Part shown: positions 36,204 through 43,062 of the stretch, one piece after another | Position numbering within the stretch: position 1 is the first letter of the stretch | How the letters are laid out: the number at the start of each line of letters is the position of its first letter | Assembly (NCBI RefSeq): GCF_900129215.1 | Contig: NZ_FQUQ01000003.1 | Coordinates: 514,101 to 578,100, forward strand | Reading direction: 5' to 3' | From: Pedobacter caeni | GTDB lineage: Bacteria; Bacteroidota; Bacteroidia; Sphingobacteriales; Sphingobacteriaceae | DNA: 64,000 nucleotides | Notes under the pieces: generated by a model | What the model was told of the DNA's origin: nothing | The model's database searches: none | The model's input: only the letters and a program-made list of their open reading frames with translations | Position numbers and translations under genes: made by a program

Positions 36204-36845
36204 TTATCTTGCTTTAAAGAAGCTTTCTTTAAGCTTATCTGCATCAATCAGGGCTTCGGCAGCATCCAGCCGGATCAACCAGCCTTTTTGTTTGAGCAGG
36301 GCGATTTCTTCTTTGGCCACAGAAAGGTCTTTTCCTTTGATGCGTTCGTGATAGATGATGGCATCTTTAGGTTCCACATCTGCCGGAGTATGAAATAAGA
36401 TTTCCAGTTTGAACTTTGGCCAGATCTGAATGTCACCAAGCTGGGCAGAGTAGATTTTTTTTGTGGAATGTGCTGGGACAATAGCAGCAAATTCACCTTT
36501 GTAATGATCTCCTTTTTCTGTGGTCAGACTGGCCAGTAATTGAAATGAGCTCTCATTCACGAGGTGGAAATGTGCAACTGAACTGCTGTGCTGATCGGTG
36601 ATCAGTCCAAGATAAATTCCTTCTTTAATGAATTGTGCTTCTGGTACAACTACTGCCGGACGGTTCGAAACGATGTCGTTGTCAGGAATCTCGCCATGAA
36701 CAAGCGTAACCTTAGTGGCCTGCACGGGGATTTCAAAATCATTGGAATCGGTTACGCCTATGGTGTCTTTATCTATAATTCTGGTAATGTACCCTTCTAT
36801 GTTTTCGTCTACAAAACGAACAAAATCTCCTAATTTGAATTGCAT
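36204..36845 (-). CDS. DUF2027 protein lacking the usual C-terminal Smr domain
   Basis: 213 residues. The start FKLGDFVRFVDENIEGYITRIIDKDTIGVTDSNDFEIPV is the SH3-like N-terminus of DUF2027 proteins, and PKDAIIYHERIKGKDLSVAKEEIALLKQKGWL is the end of that domain. In the family as I know it, an Smr (MutS2-like nuclease) domain usually follows; here the protein ends at ESFFKAR and the bases after the stop show no Smr remnant. It may be a short paralogue. A TAAATTTG box (minus strand, 36876-36883) is its probable -7 element. Function unknown. Confidence 0.82.
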   Translation of the reverse strand: MQFKLGDFVRFVDENIEGYITRIIDKDTIGVTDSNDFEIPVQATKVTLVHGEIPDNDIVSNRPAVVVPEAQFIKEGIYLGLITDQHSSSVAHFHLVNESSFQLLASLTTEKGDHYKGEFAAIVPAHSTKKIYSAQLGDIQIWPKFKLEILFHTPADVEPKDAIIYHERIKGKDLSVAKEEIALLKQKGWLIRLDAAEALIDADKLKESFFKAR

Positions 36846-36875
36846 CTTTTATGGATTAAATAAAATTGAATACAA

Positions 36876-36915
36876 CAAATTTAGTCATTAGAGCCGGAAA
36901 TTCTTTTTAATTTTG
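36876..36915. promoter_or_regulatory. Divergent promoter between the DUF2027 and VF530 genes
   Basis: The minus strand carries TAAATTTG at 36883-36876, 31 bases before the DUF2027 start. The plus strand carries TAATTTTG at 36908-36915, four bases before the VF530 start codon, another near-leaderless arrangement. Confidence 0.55.
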
Positions 36916-36919
36916 TGGC

Positions 36920-37141
36920 ATGACGGGAGCAGAACAACCAAATAATCCATTACATGGTAAAACACTGGAGTTTATTGTTAAACAACTGGTATGGCATTAT
37001 GGATGGCCGGAATTAGGACTATTGGTCCGGATTGACTGCTTTCAGAATAATCCCAGCCTTAAGTCCAGTTTGAAATTTTTGCGTAAAACAGATTGGGCAA
37101 GGAAAAAAGTGGAAAAACTTTATCTCAATACATTTCATTAA
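36920..37141 (+). CDS. VF530/DUF2132-family small DNA-binding-like protein
   Basis: 73 residues. NPLHGKTLEFIVKQLVWHYGWPELG, then FQNNPSLKSSLKFLRKTDWARKKVEKLY, is the complete VF530 domain, a small helical fold reported to resemble DNA-binding SAP-like modules. The role of the family is unknown. Its ATG follows a -7 box (TAATTTTG) by four bases. Confidence 0.9.
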   Translation: MTGAEQPNNPLHGKTLEFIVKQLVWHYGWPELGLLVRIDCFQNNPSLKSSLKFLRKTDWARKKVEKLYLNTFH

Positions 37142-37171
37142 TAGGATAATTTTCTTTATATATGTCATGAA

Positions 37172-38311
37172 ATGAACTACATGGGGGGTGTTCGTTATTA
37201 TTTCGCCGTATTAGTATTTAGCGCTTTAATGTTGGCGAATGATGTTTATGGACGACAAAAGTCGGGTCAGGGGAACAGCTTTGAATTTTCACCACAGGTT
37301 TCTTTAGCACTTTTTACTGCCGAAAACAAGCTTCGGGGAAATGTCTTTGGCGGAGAGTTTACTTATCACATCAATAAGAATGTAAATCCACGTCCCTGGA
37401 TGAGGATGTTGAACCTCAACAGTATTGACCTTGTGTTTAATTATAAGAACATGGGGGATGTCATGTTGGTTTCGGATCCCAGGTCTGGATTGTTTGGAAA
37501 TACATATGCACTTTTGGCGGCCTTAAATTTCACCCTGTTAAAAAACAGGTATGGGGAATTATGGGCAGCTCCGGGTTTGGGGATAGGTTATTTAGGGCAG
37601 ACCTATTTTACAAATCAAAATCAATTAATTGGCAGCCATCTTAATTTTGCTTCCCGGATGGCCTTAAAAGTTGCTACCAAAATCAGCCCCTCTATGAAGC
37701 TTTCAGCAGGTGTTGATATGCTGCACTTTTCTAATGGAGCAATCCGTACACCTAATCATGGCATCAATGTCAGCAGTGTCAGTCTGGGCTTGCTCAAATC
37801 TTTGCATTCCTCCGGACAAGCTAAACCAGATAGCCTTGAGTGGAAGGGGGGGGAGGAATATGCAAAGCATAAGTTTGATTTTGGTGTAAATATTGGTCGC
37901 AGGGGTATTTTTAGAAGTAAAGAGGGATTGTACAAAACTGGCTTGTATGCCGGTTATAATTATCGCTTAAATGAACTTTTGGGTCTTAGTTCCGGACTTG
38001 ATGCAGTGTATTATCATTCCATTTATGAATATAATGATCAGACTTATGAGTCTTTGGCCACCTCACTGGATCGCTGGCGGGTTGGCCTTGCTGTAGGTCC
38101 TGACATCTGGATGGACCGGCTGGCCATCATGACCAAGTACGGCTATTATCTGCACTATAATCATTTTTCTCCATCAGGAAATAACGTGAAAACCTATTGG
38201 ACGGCAGGGCTCAAATATTATGTGTTGAACTGGGCCGCTGTTCAATCTAAAGTTTATATCCATAAAACAGAAGCTGATTATTTAGGCTTTGGAATTATGT
38301 TAACTCCATAA
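37172..38311 (+). CDS. Outer-membrane PagL/acyloxyacyl-hydrolase-like protein
   Basis: 379 residues with a signal-like N-terminus; either ATG at 37172 or at 37181 could be the start. The segment DMLHFSNGAIRTPNHGIN carries the His-x-Ser pair of lipid A 3-O-deacylase PagL (His185, Ser187), in a beta-barrel context (GELWAAPGLGIGYLG, LSAGVDMLHFSNG). PagL-like enzymes remove acyl chains from lipid A. A second barrel-like half of about 170 residues (FDFGVNIGRRGIFRSKEG onward) makes it longer than PagL. An eight-G run lies inside the gene. Confidence 0.8.
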   Translation: MNYMGGVRYYFAVLVFSALMLANDVYGRQKSGQGNSFEFSPQVSLALFTAENKLRGNVFGGEFTYHINKNVNPRPWMRMLNLNSIDLVFNYKNMGDVMLVSDPRSGLFGNTYALLAALNFTLLKNRYGELWAAPGLGIGYLGQTYFTNQNQLIGSHLNFASRMALKVATKISPSMKLSAGVDMLHFSNGAIRTPNHGINVSSVSLGLLKSLHSSGQAKPDSLEWKGGEEYAKHKFDFGVNIGRRGIFRSKEGLYKTGLYAGYNYRLNELLGLSSGLDAVYYHSIYEYNDQTYESLATSLDRWRVGLAVGPDIWMDRLAIMTKYGYYLHYNHFSPSGNNVKTYWTAGLKYYVLNWAAVQSKVYIHKTEADYLGFGIMLTP

Positions 38312-38369
38312 TAGCTTAATATTAACGTTTTGACTGCTTGCAGGGAGCATCGTTTTATCCACAATGTTT

Positions 38370-38457
38370 ACCCGTTGCTTACCCGCCTTTAATGCGCTTC
38401 TGACCGAGTGTGCACCGAGTATAGACCGAGTATAGACCGAGCTTAGAGCGTGTATGG
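38370..38457. repeat. Array A of degenerate 11-bp units
   Basis: Eight consecutive 11-base units in register from 38370: ACCCGTTGCTT, ACCCGCCTTTA, ATGCGCTTCTG, ACCGAGTGTGC, ACCGAGTATAG (twice), ACCGAGCTTAG and AGCGTGTATGG. The middle units agree closely; the outer ones keep the length but drift. Not a CRISPR: there are no spacers and units are directly abutting. Confidence 0.75.
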
Positions 38458-38545
38458 GTGAAACCGTATTAACACCTGTTCCGAAGCAAAATTTATTTTT
38501 AGGTTTTTTTATGATTTTCCTGATTGGTGTGTACACTGTCTGTAT

Positions 38546-38677
38546 ACGCTCCGGGGACGCTCCGGGGTTGGAAGGTAATTGAGAGGTAGCCGAGTAGTTC
38601 TTGGAAGGCTATTTAACCTTTCAACTACCTCTCAATTACCTTCCAACTCCCTCTCAACTACCTTCCAACCCCGGAGT
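38546..38677. repeat. Array B of 11-bp units forming a long inverted repeat
   Basis: Twelve abutting 11-base units: ACGCTCCGGGG twice, TTGGAAGGTAA, TTGAGAGGTAG, CCGAGTAGTTC, TTGGAAGGCTA, TTTAACCTTTC, then AACTACCTCTC, AATTACCTTCC, AACTCCCTCTC, AACTACCTTCC and AACCCCGGAGT. The second half is largely the reverse complement of the first; 38567-38589 pairs perfectly (23 bases) with 38625-38647. The array starts exactly 16 units after the start of array A, so both are in the same 11-base register. Confidence 0.8.
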
Positions 38678-38741
38678 CTATACGGTTGATCCCCGCTTGC
38701 CGGGCGCTTGTGTTCCAGTGAATTATTTTTATGTTAACCCC

Positions 38742-38772
38742 TTGATTTATAAAATGTATTGTCTTACCTTTG
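38742..38772 (+). promoter_or_regulatory. Promoter of the rpsL operon
   Basis: -33-like TTG at 38742-38744 and -7 TACCTTTG at 38765-38772, 20-base spacer. A ~50-base A-rich leader follows before rpsL. Confidence 0.75.
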
Positions 38773-38830
38773 CAGTCCCTTATTATAGGGGTAAAGTTTT
38801 TAAATATTAATAGAAAACAAAAAAAGAACA

Positions 38831-39244
38831 ATGCCAACCATTCAACAATTAGTTAGAAAAGGTAGAGTAGCACTGGAGTTCAAGAGTAAGTCTCCAGCGT
38901 TGGACAGCTGTCCACAGCGAAGAGGTGTATGTACACGTGTATATACCACTACCCCTAAAAAACCAAACTCAGCAATGCGTAAAGTTGCCCGTGTACGTTT
39001 AACCAATGGTAAAGAGGTGAATGCCTATATTCCAGGTGAAGGTCACAATTTACAGGAGCACTCCATTGTATTGATCCGTGGTGGTCGTGTTAAAGATTTG
39101 CCAGGTGTACGTTATCACATCATCCGTGGAGCATTAGATACTTCAGGAGTTGCTGGTCGTAACCAACGTCGTTCAAAATATGGTACTAAACGTCCTAAGC
39201 CAGGACAAGTAGCTGCGGCACCAACAAAAGGTAAAAAGAAATAA
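38831..39244 (+). CDS. rpsL: 30S ribosomal protein S12 (uS12)
   Basis: 137 residues. Starts MPTIQQLVRKGR and contains the invariant decoding-centre loop TPKKPNSAMRKVARVRL and PGEGHNLQEHS with GGRVKDLPGVRYHIIRG. It sits at the decoding site of the small subunit. It heads the str-type operon rpsL-rpsG-fusA-rpsJ with its own promoter. The tail (KPGQVAAAPTKGKKK) is slightly longer than in E. coli. Confidence 0.98.
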   Translation: MPTIQQLVRKGRVALEFKSKSPALDSCPQRRGVCTRVYTTTPKKPNSAMRKVARVRLTNGKEVNAYIPGEGHNLQEHSIVLIRGGRVKDLPGVRYHIIRGALDTSGVAGRNQRRSKYGTKRPKPGQVAAAPTKGKKK

Positions 39245-39246
39245 TT

Positions 39247-39252
39247 AGGAGG
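39247..39252 (+). promoter_or_regulatory. Canonical Shine-Dalgarno before rpsG
   Basis: AGGAGG eight bases before the rpsG ATG, in the non-coding gap after rpsL. Strong Shine-Dalgarno sites are rare in Bacteroidota; most genes in this cluster have only A-rich upstream sequence. Confidence 0.7.
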
Positions 39253-39260
39253 AAAAACAA

Positions 39261-39728
39261 ATGAGAAAGTCAAAACCAAAAAAGAGAATTATCCTTCCTG
39301 ATCCAAAATTTAACGATGTTCAGGTGACAAGGTTCGTAAACAATATGATGTATGATGGAAAAAAATCCATTGCATATGATATTTTTTATGATGCTGTAGA
39401 ACTAGCTGAGAAAAAAGCTGGTGAGAACGGATTAGAAGTATGGAAACGTGCTTTAACAAATGTAATGCCTGCTGTAGAGGTTAAATCTCGTCGTGTAGGT
39501 GGTGCAAACTTCCAGGTACCTACAGAGGTAAGACCTGACCGTAAGATTGCTTTAGGCATGAAATGGTTAATTTCTTACGCTCGTAAACGTGGAGAAAAAA
39601 CAATGAAAGAGAAATTAGCAGGTGAAATCGTTTCAGCAGCTAAAGGTGAAGGTGCAGCAGTGAAGAAAAAAGAAGATACGCATAAAATGGCTGAGGCTAA
39701 CAAAGCGTTCTCTCATTTCCGTTTCTAA
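39261..39728 (+). CDS. rpsG: 30S ribosomal protein S7 (uS7)
   Basis: 155 residues, the normal length. MRKSKPKKRIILPDPKFNDVQVTRFVNNMM, then VKSRRVGGANFQVPTEVRP and KWLISYARKRGEKTMKEKLAGE are family hallmarks; it ends MAEANKAFSHFRF. It nucleates assembly of the 30S head and lines the E site. It lies 16 bases after rpsL and has a rare AGGAGG ribosome-binding site. In E. coli uS7 represses its own operon; whether this holds here is unknown. Confidence 0.98.
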   Translation: MRKSKPKKRIILPDPKFNDVQVTRFVNNMMYDGKKSIAYDIFYDAVELAEKKAGENGLEVWKRALTNVMPAVEVKSRRVGGANFQVPTEVRPDRKIALGMKWLISYARKRGEKTMKEKLAGEIVSAAKGEGAAVKKKEDTHKMAEANKAFSHFRF

Positions 39729-39745
39729 TTATACAGAATCATAAA

Positions 39746-41860
39746 ATGTCAAGAGATTTAAAATTTACAAGAAATATCGGAATCGCGGCTCACATTGATG
39801 CGGGTAAAACCACAACAACTGAGCGTATCCTTTATTACGCCGGAGTAAATCACAAAATTGGTGAGGTACACGAAGGTGCGTCTACGATGGACTGGATGGT
39901 ACAGGAAGCGGAACGTGGGATAACCATCACCTCTGCTGCTACAACAGTTTTCTGGCCTTACCGTGGTGAAAAATATCAGGTAAACGTTATCGATACTCCG
40001 GGTCACGTGGATTTTACCGTAGAGGTAAACCGTTCACTTCGTGTTTTGGATGGATTGGTATTCTTATTTTCAGCAGTTGATGGTGTTGAGCCTCAATCTG
40101 AAACTAACTGGCGTTTAGCTAACAACTATGCAGTTCCACGTATTGGTTTCGTTAACAAAATGGACCGTTCAGGAGCTGACTTCTTAAAAGTTGTTAAACA
40201 GGTAAGAGATATGCTGGGTAGCCATGCAGTTCCTTTACAGTTACCAATTGGTGCAGAAGATAGCTTTACTGGTGTTGTTGATTTAATCAATAACCGTGGT
40301 ATCGTTTGGAATGAGCATGATAAAGGGATGACCTTTACTGAAGTGCCAATCCCTGCTGATATGGTTGACGAAGTTGCGGAATGGAGAGAGAACTTATTAG
40401 AAGCTGTTGCTGATTATGATGAGTCATTAATGGAGAAATTCTTTGATGATCCTAACTCAATCACTGAGCGTGAGATTCTTGATGCATTGCGTAAAGCAAC
40501 TTTAGATGCTAAAATCGTTCCTATGGTTTGTGGTTCATCTTTCAAAAACAAAGGTGTTCAGACTATGTTGGATCTGGTAATGGAATTATTGCCTTCGCCA
40601 ATGGATGTGGATGGTATCACTGGTATCAACCCGAACACAGGTGAAGAAGTAACCCGTCAACCAGATGTTAAAGAGCCATTTGCAGCTTTAGCGTTTAAAA
40701 TTGCAACCGATCCTTTCGTAGGTCGTTTGTGCTTTATCCGTGTTTACTCAGGTAACTTAGATGCTGGTTCTTACGTTTATAACGCACGTTCTGAGAACAA
40801 AGAGCGTATCTCCCGTATCTTCCAGATGCATGCTAACAAGCAAAACCCAATCCCTAATGTAGGTGCTGGTGATATTGCTGCGGTAGTAGGATTTAAAGAT
40901 ATCAAAACAGGTGATACACTTTGTGATGAGAAACACCCGATCATTCTGGAATCTATGGATTTCCCAGAGCCGGTTATTGGTTTAGCTATTGAGCCTAAAA
41001 CTCAGGCTGATATCGATAAATTAGGTATTGGTTTATCTAAATTAGCTGAAGAAGATCCTACATTCAGAGTTCAAACTGACGAGGAAACTGGTCAGACTGT
41101 AATCTCTGGTATGGGTGAGCTTCACTTAGATATCCTGATTGACCGCTTAAGACGTGAGTTTAAAGTAGAGGTGAATCAAGGAGCTCCACAAGTTGCTTAT
41201 AAAGAGGCAATTCACGGATCTGTTCAACATCGTGAGACTTACAAAAAACAATCAGGTGGTCGTGGTAAATTCGCGGATATCCAGGTTGTGATTTCTCCAA
41301 TCGATGCGGACTTTGAAAAAGGTGGATTACAATTTGTAAACGAAATTACTGGTGGTTCAATCCCTCGTGAGTTTATCCCTTCTGTAGAGAAAGGATTTGC
41401 AGCATCGATGGCTAACGGAGTATTGGCTGGATATCCACTTCCAGACATGAAAGTTCGCTTAATTGATGGTTCATTCCACGCAGTCGATTCAGATGCTTTG
41501 TCATTCGAACTTGCTGCTAAAATGGCTTACCGTGAGGCATTGCCTAAATGTAGCCCAGTATTGATGGAGCCAATCATGAAAATCGAGATCTTAACCCCTG
41601 AAGAAAACATGGGTGATGTAATCGGTGACATGAACCGTCGTCGTGGTCAGCTTTTAGGTATGGACACCCGTAATGGTGCTCAGGTAATTAAAGCAACTGT
41701 ACCTCTTTCTGAAATGTTTGGTTATGTAACTCAGTTACGTACCATTACTTCTGGTCGTGCAACTTCAACTATGGAGTTTGATCACTACGAACCAGCACCA
41801 AGAAACGTTCAGGATGAAGTAGTTGCCAAATCAAAAGGCAGAATTAAATCCGCAGAATAA
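39746..41860 (+). CDS. fusA: Translation elongation factor G
   Basis: 704 residues. GTPase G1 is AHIDAGKTTTTERILYYAG; switch II is DTPGHVDFTVEV and G4 is NKMD. Domain IV has the SGGRGKFADIQV loop and domain V ends with GYVTQLRTITSGRATSTMEF. EF-G drives translocation of tRNA and mRNA with GTP. It is the bacterial full-length form and the only copy in the window. A structured 59-base gap separates it from rpsJ. Confidence 0.98.
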   Translation: MSRDLKFTRNIGIAAHIDAGKTTTTERILYYAGVNHKIGEVHEGASTMDWMVQEAERGITITSAATTVFWPYRGEKYQVNVIDTPGHVDFTVEVNRSLRVLDGLVFLFSAVDGVEPQSETNWRLANNYAVPRIGFVNKMDRSGADFLKVVKQVRDMLGSHAVPLQLPIGAEDSFTGVVDLINNRGIVWNEHDKGMTFTEVPIPADMVDEVAEWRENLLEAVADYDESLMEKFFDDPNSITEREILDALRKATLDAKIVPMVCGSSFKNKGVQTMLDLVMELLPSPMDVDGITGINPNTGEEVTRQPDVKEPFAALAFKIATDPFVGRLCFIRVYSGNLDAGSYVYNARSENKERISRIFQMHANKQNPIPNVGAGDIAAVVGFKDIKTGDTLCDEKHPIILESMDFPEPVIGLAIEPKTQADIDKLGIGLSKLAEEDPTFRVQTDEETGQTVISGMGELHLDILIDRLRREFKVEVNQGAPQVAYKEAIHGSVQHRETYKKQSGGRGKFADIQVVISPIDADFEKGGLQFVNEITGGSIPREFIPSVEKGFAASMANGVLAGYPLPDMKVRLIDGSFHAVDSDALSFELAAKMAYREALPKCSPVLMEPIMKIEILTPEENMGDVIGDMNRRRGQLLGMDTRNGAQVIKATVPLSEMFGYVTQLRTITSGRATSTMEFDHYEPAPRNVQDEVVAKSKGRIKSAE

Positions 41861-41869
41861 TAAAAAATC

Positions 41870-41903
41870 GGCAGCCGGTTATTAATAGCTCTAACCGGCA
41901 GCC
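41870..41903 (+). promoter_or_regulatory. Hairpin in the fusA-rpsJ gap
   Basis: GCCGGTTA pairs perfectly with TAACCGGC over a ten-base loop; outside an A-A mismatch, GGC and GCC extend the stem. No T-run follows, so it is not a standard terminator. It could stall, process or regulate mRNA before rpsJ. Confidence 0.6.
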
Positions 41904-41919
41904 TTAATACATAAATAAG

Positions 41920-42225
41920 ATGAGCCAAAGAATCAGAATCAAATTAAAATCTTACGATTACAACTTAGTAGATAAATCTGCTGAGAAAATCGTTAAGACT
42001 GTTAAACCTACGGGTGCAGTAGTGAGTGGTCCAATTCCATTGCCTACAGAAAAGAAAATCTTCACTGTTTTACGTTCACCACACGTGAACAAAAAAGCAC
42101 GTGAGCAGTTTCAATTATGTGCTTACAAACGTTTGTTAGACATTTATAGCTCTAACTCTAAAACAGTTGACGCTTTAATGAAACTTGAATTACCTAGCGG
42201 TGTTGAAGTTGAAATCAAAGTTTAA
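41920..42225 (+). CDS. rpsJ: 30S ribosomal protein S10 (uS10)
   Basis: 101 residues. MSQRIRIKLKSYDYNLVDKSAEKIV, VSGPIPLPTEKKIFTVLRSPHVNKKAREQF and SGVEVEIKV are canonical uS10. It sits in the 30S head and also acts with NusB in antitermination. Unusually, the S10 operon does not continue from here: a terminator and three unrelated genes separate it from rplC. Confidence 0.98.
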   Translation: MSQRIRIKLKSYDYNLVDKSAEKIVKTVKPTGAVVSGPIPLPTEKKIFTVLRSPHVNKKAREQFQLCAYKRLLDIYSSNSKTVDALMKLELPSGVEVEIKV

Positions 42226-42242
42226 CTATATAGACGGTTAAC

Positions 42243-42279
42243 AAAAAAAGCCTTCCTGAGTTTCAGGAAGGCTTTTTTT
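42243..42279 (+). terminator. Strong terminator after rpsJ
   Basis: Seventeen-base perfect arms (42243-42259 and 42263-42279) around a GTT loop; the GCCTTCCTGA core is flanked by A-run and T-run. This ends the rpsL-rpsG-fusA-rpsJ transcript. Confidence 0.95.
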
Positions 42280-42299
42280 TGTGGTAATAAAACAAGGGC

Positions 42300-42908
42300 T
42301 TATCTGCCCCTGTTTTTTAATTCGTCAAGTTTATTGCGCTCGTCCTGTAACTCTCTCGCTAGTTTTTTCTCTTTATCATTGGCCTTTGTTTTATAGCTCT
42401 GGTATTCCTGAGAGATCTCTTCATACAATGAACTTCTGTATTTGGCTTCATGAATGTGTTTGGCCGACCTGAAGATCACAAAGGCTAAGGCTGCTGCCAG
42501 TACCAGGATCAACGTCCAGACAATTACATTATAATTGCTCTTGGTAAAAGAAATACCCAGAAAGCTGATTTCATTTAATTTAGCATTGGAGGTCGCCAAA
42601 GAACTTTCTGTTCCGGAAATTTGCCCTTTTAATGTAGAAATGGCTTTTTCCTGTTCAGCAAGTTTCAGTTTTACATTGCTCAGTTGTTTGCGACTGGTAT
42701 TGAGTGAATCTGCTACACTTTTCCAAAGGCCGGCAAGCCTGGCCGGGTTGATTAACTTATAACCATTAATGGTTTTGGATTTTGACAACATGAATTCGTA
42801 TTGGCCCCGAAGACCAGGAGCAGCTTTTGCACTGTCTGCCGGAATTTGTGCTTGTGCATTTACATTTAATAGAAGAACGGCTATGATTGCGAATATCAGT
42901 TTTTTCAT
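42300..42908 (-). CDS. Membrane-anchored coiled-coil protein, unknown function
   Basis: 202 residues. Signal peptide (cut near VNAQA), then a periplasmic helical region (SRKQLSNVKLKLAEQEKAISTLKGQISGTESSL) predicted as a coiled coil, one membrane helix (VIVWTLILVLAAALAFVIF, ~residues 130-148), and a charged cytoplasmic coiled coil ending ELQDERNKLDELKNRGR. I do not recognise a named family. It lies on the strand opposite to the ribosomal genes, between rpsJ and the TauE gene. A scaffold or envelope role is possible but not shown. Confidence 0.75.
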   Translation of the reverse strand: MKKLIFAIIAVLLLNVNAQAQIPADSAKAAPGLRGQYEFMLSKSKTINGYKLINPARLAGLWKSVADSLNTSRKQLSNVKLKLAEQEKAISTLKGQISGTESSLATSNAKLNEISFLGISFTKSNYNVIVWTLILVLAAALAFVIFRSAKHIHEAKYRSSLYEEISQEYQSYKTKANDKEKKLARELQDERNKLDELKNRGR

Positions 42909-43028
42909 AAAGTACTGTTTTTTAATAGGATGTTTTGTGTTTTAATGGTAATTGATCTGAATTTTGTGGTGTTTGCAGGCTCATGATGGCGGCATGATAT
43001 TTAATTTAACATTCATATTGTAATTTTA

Positions 43029-43057
43029 TTGTGTTCAGGCTATAGATAGTATATTTG
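43029..43057 (+). promoter_or_regulatory. Promoter of the TauE-like gene, near-leaderless
   Basis: -33 TTG at 43029-43031 and -7 TATATTTG at 43050-43057 (18-base spacer). The box ends five bases before the ATG at 43063. Confidence 0.65.
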
Positions 43058-43062
43058 CAGCA

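Larger units (their letters stand above)
38312..38830. other. Non-coding region upstream of rpsL, mostly repeats
   Basis: 519 bases without a credible gene. It holds the two 11-bp repeat arrays described separately (38370-38457, 38546-38677), an AT-rich spacer between them, and the rpsL promoter at its right end. Short open frames across it are made of repeat-encoded peptides (Leu-Pro-Asn-Tyr patterns) and have no start context, so I reject them. Confidence 0.8.

Noticed and set aside
38300..38536. Minus-strand open frame of 78 codons over array A
   Set aside because: Low-complexity, overlaps the PagL-like gene end and repeat units; no family features.
38370..38677. CRISPR array
   Set aside because: Units are 11 bases, abutting and degenerate, with no spacers and no cas genes nearby.
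38601..38810. Open frame of 69 codons across the 11-bp repeat region
   Set aside because: Its peptide simply repeats the array (Leu-Pro, Asn-Tyr patterns), lacks start context and crosses the rpsL promoter.
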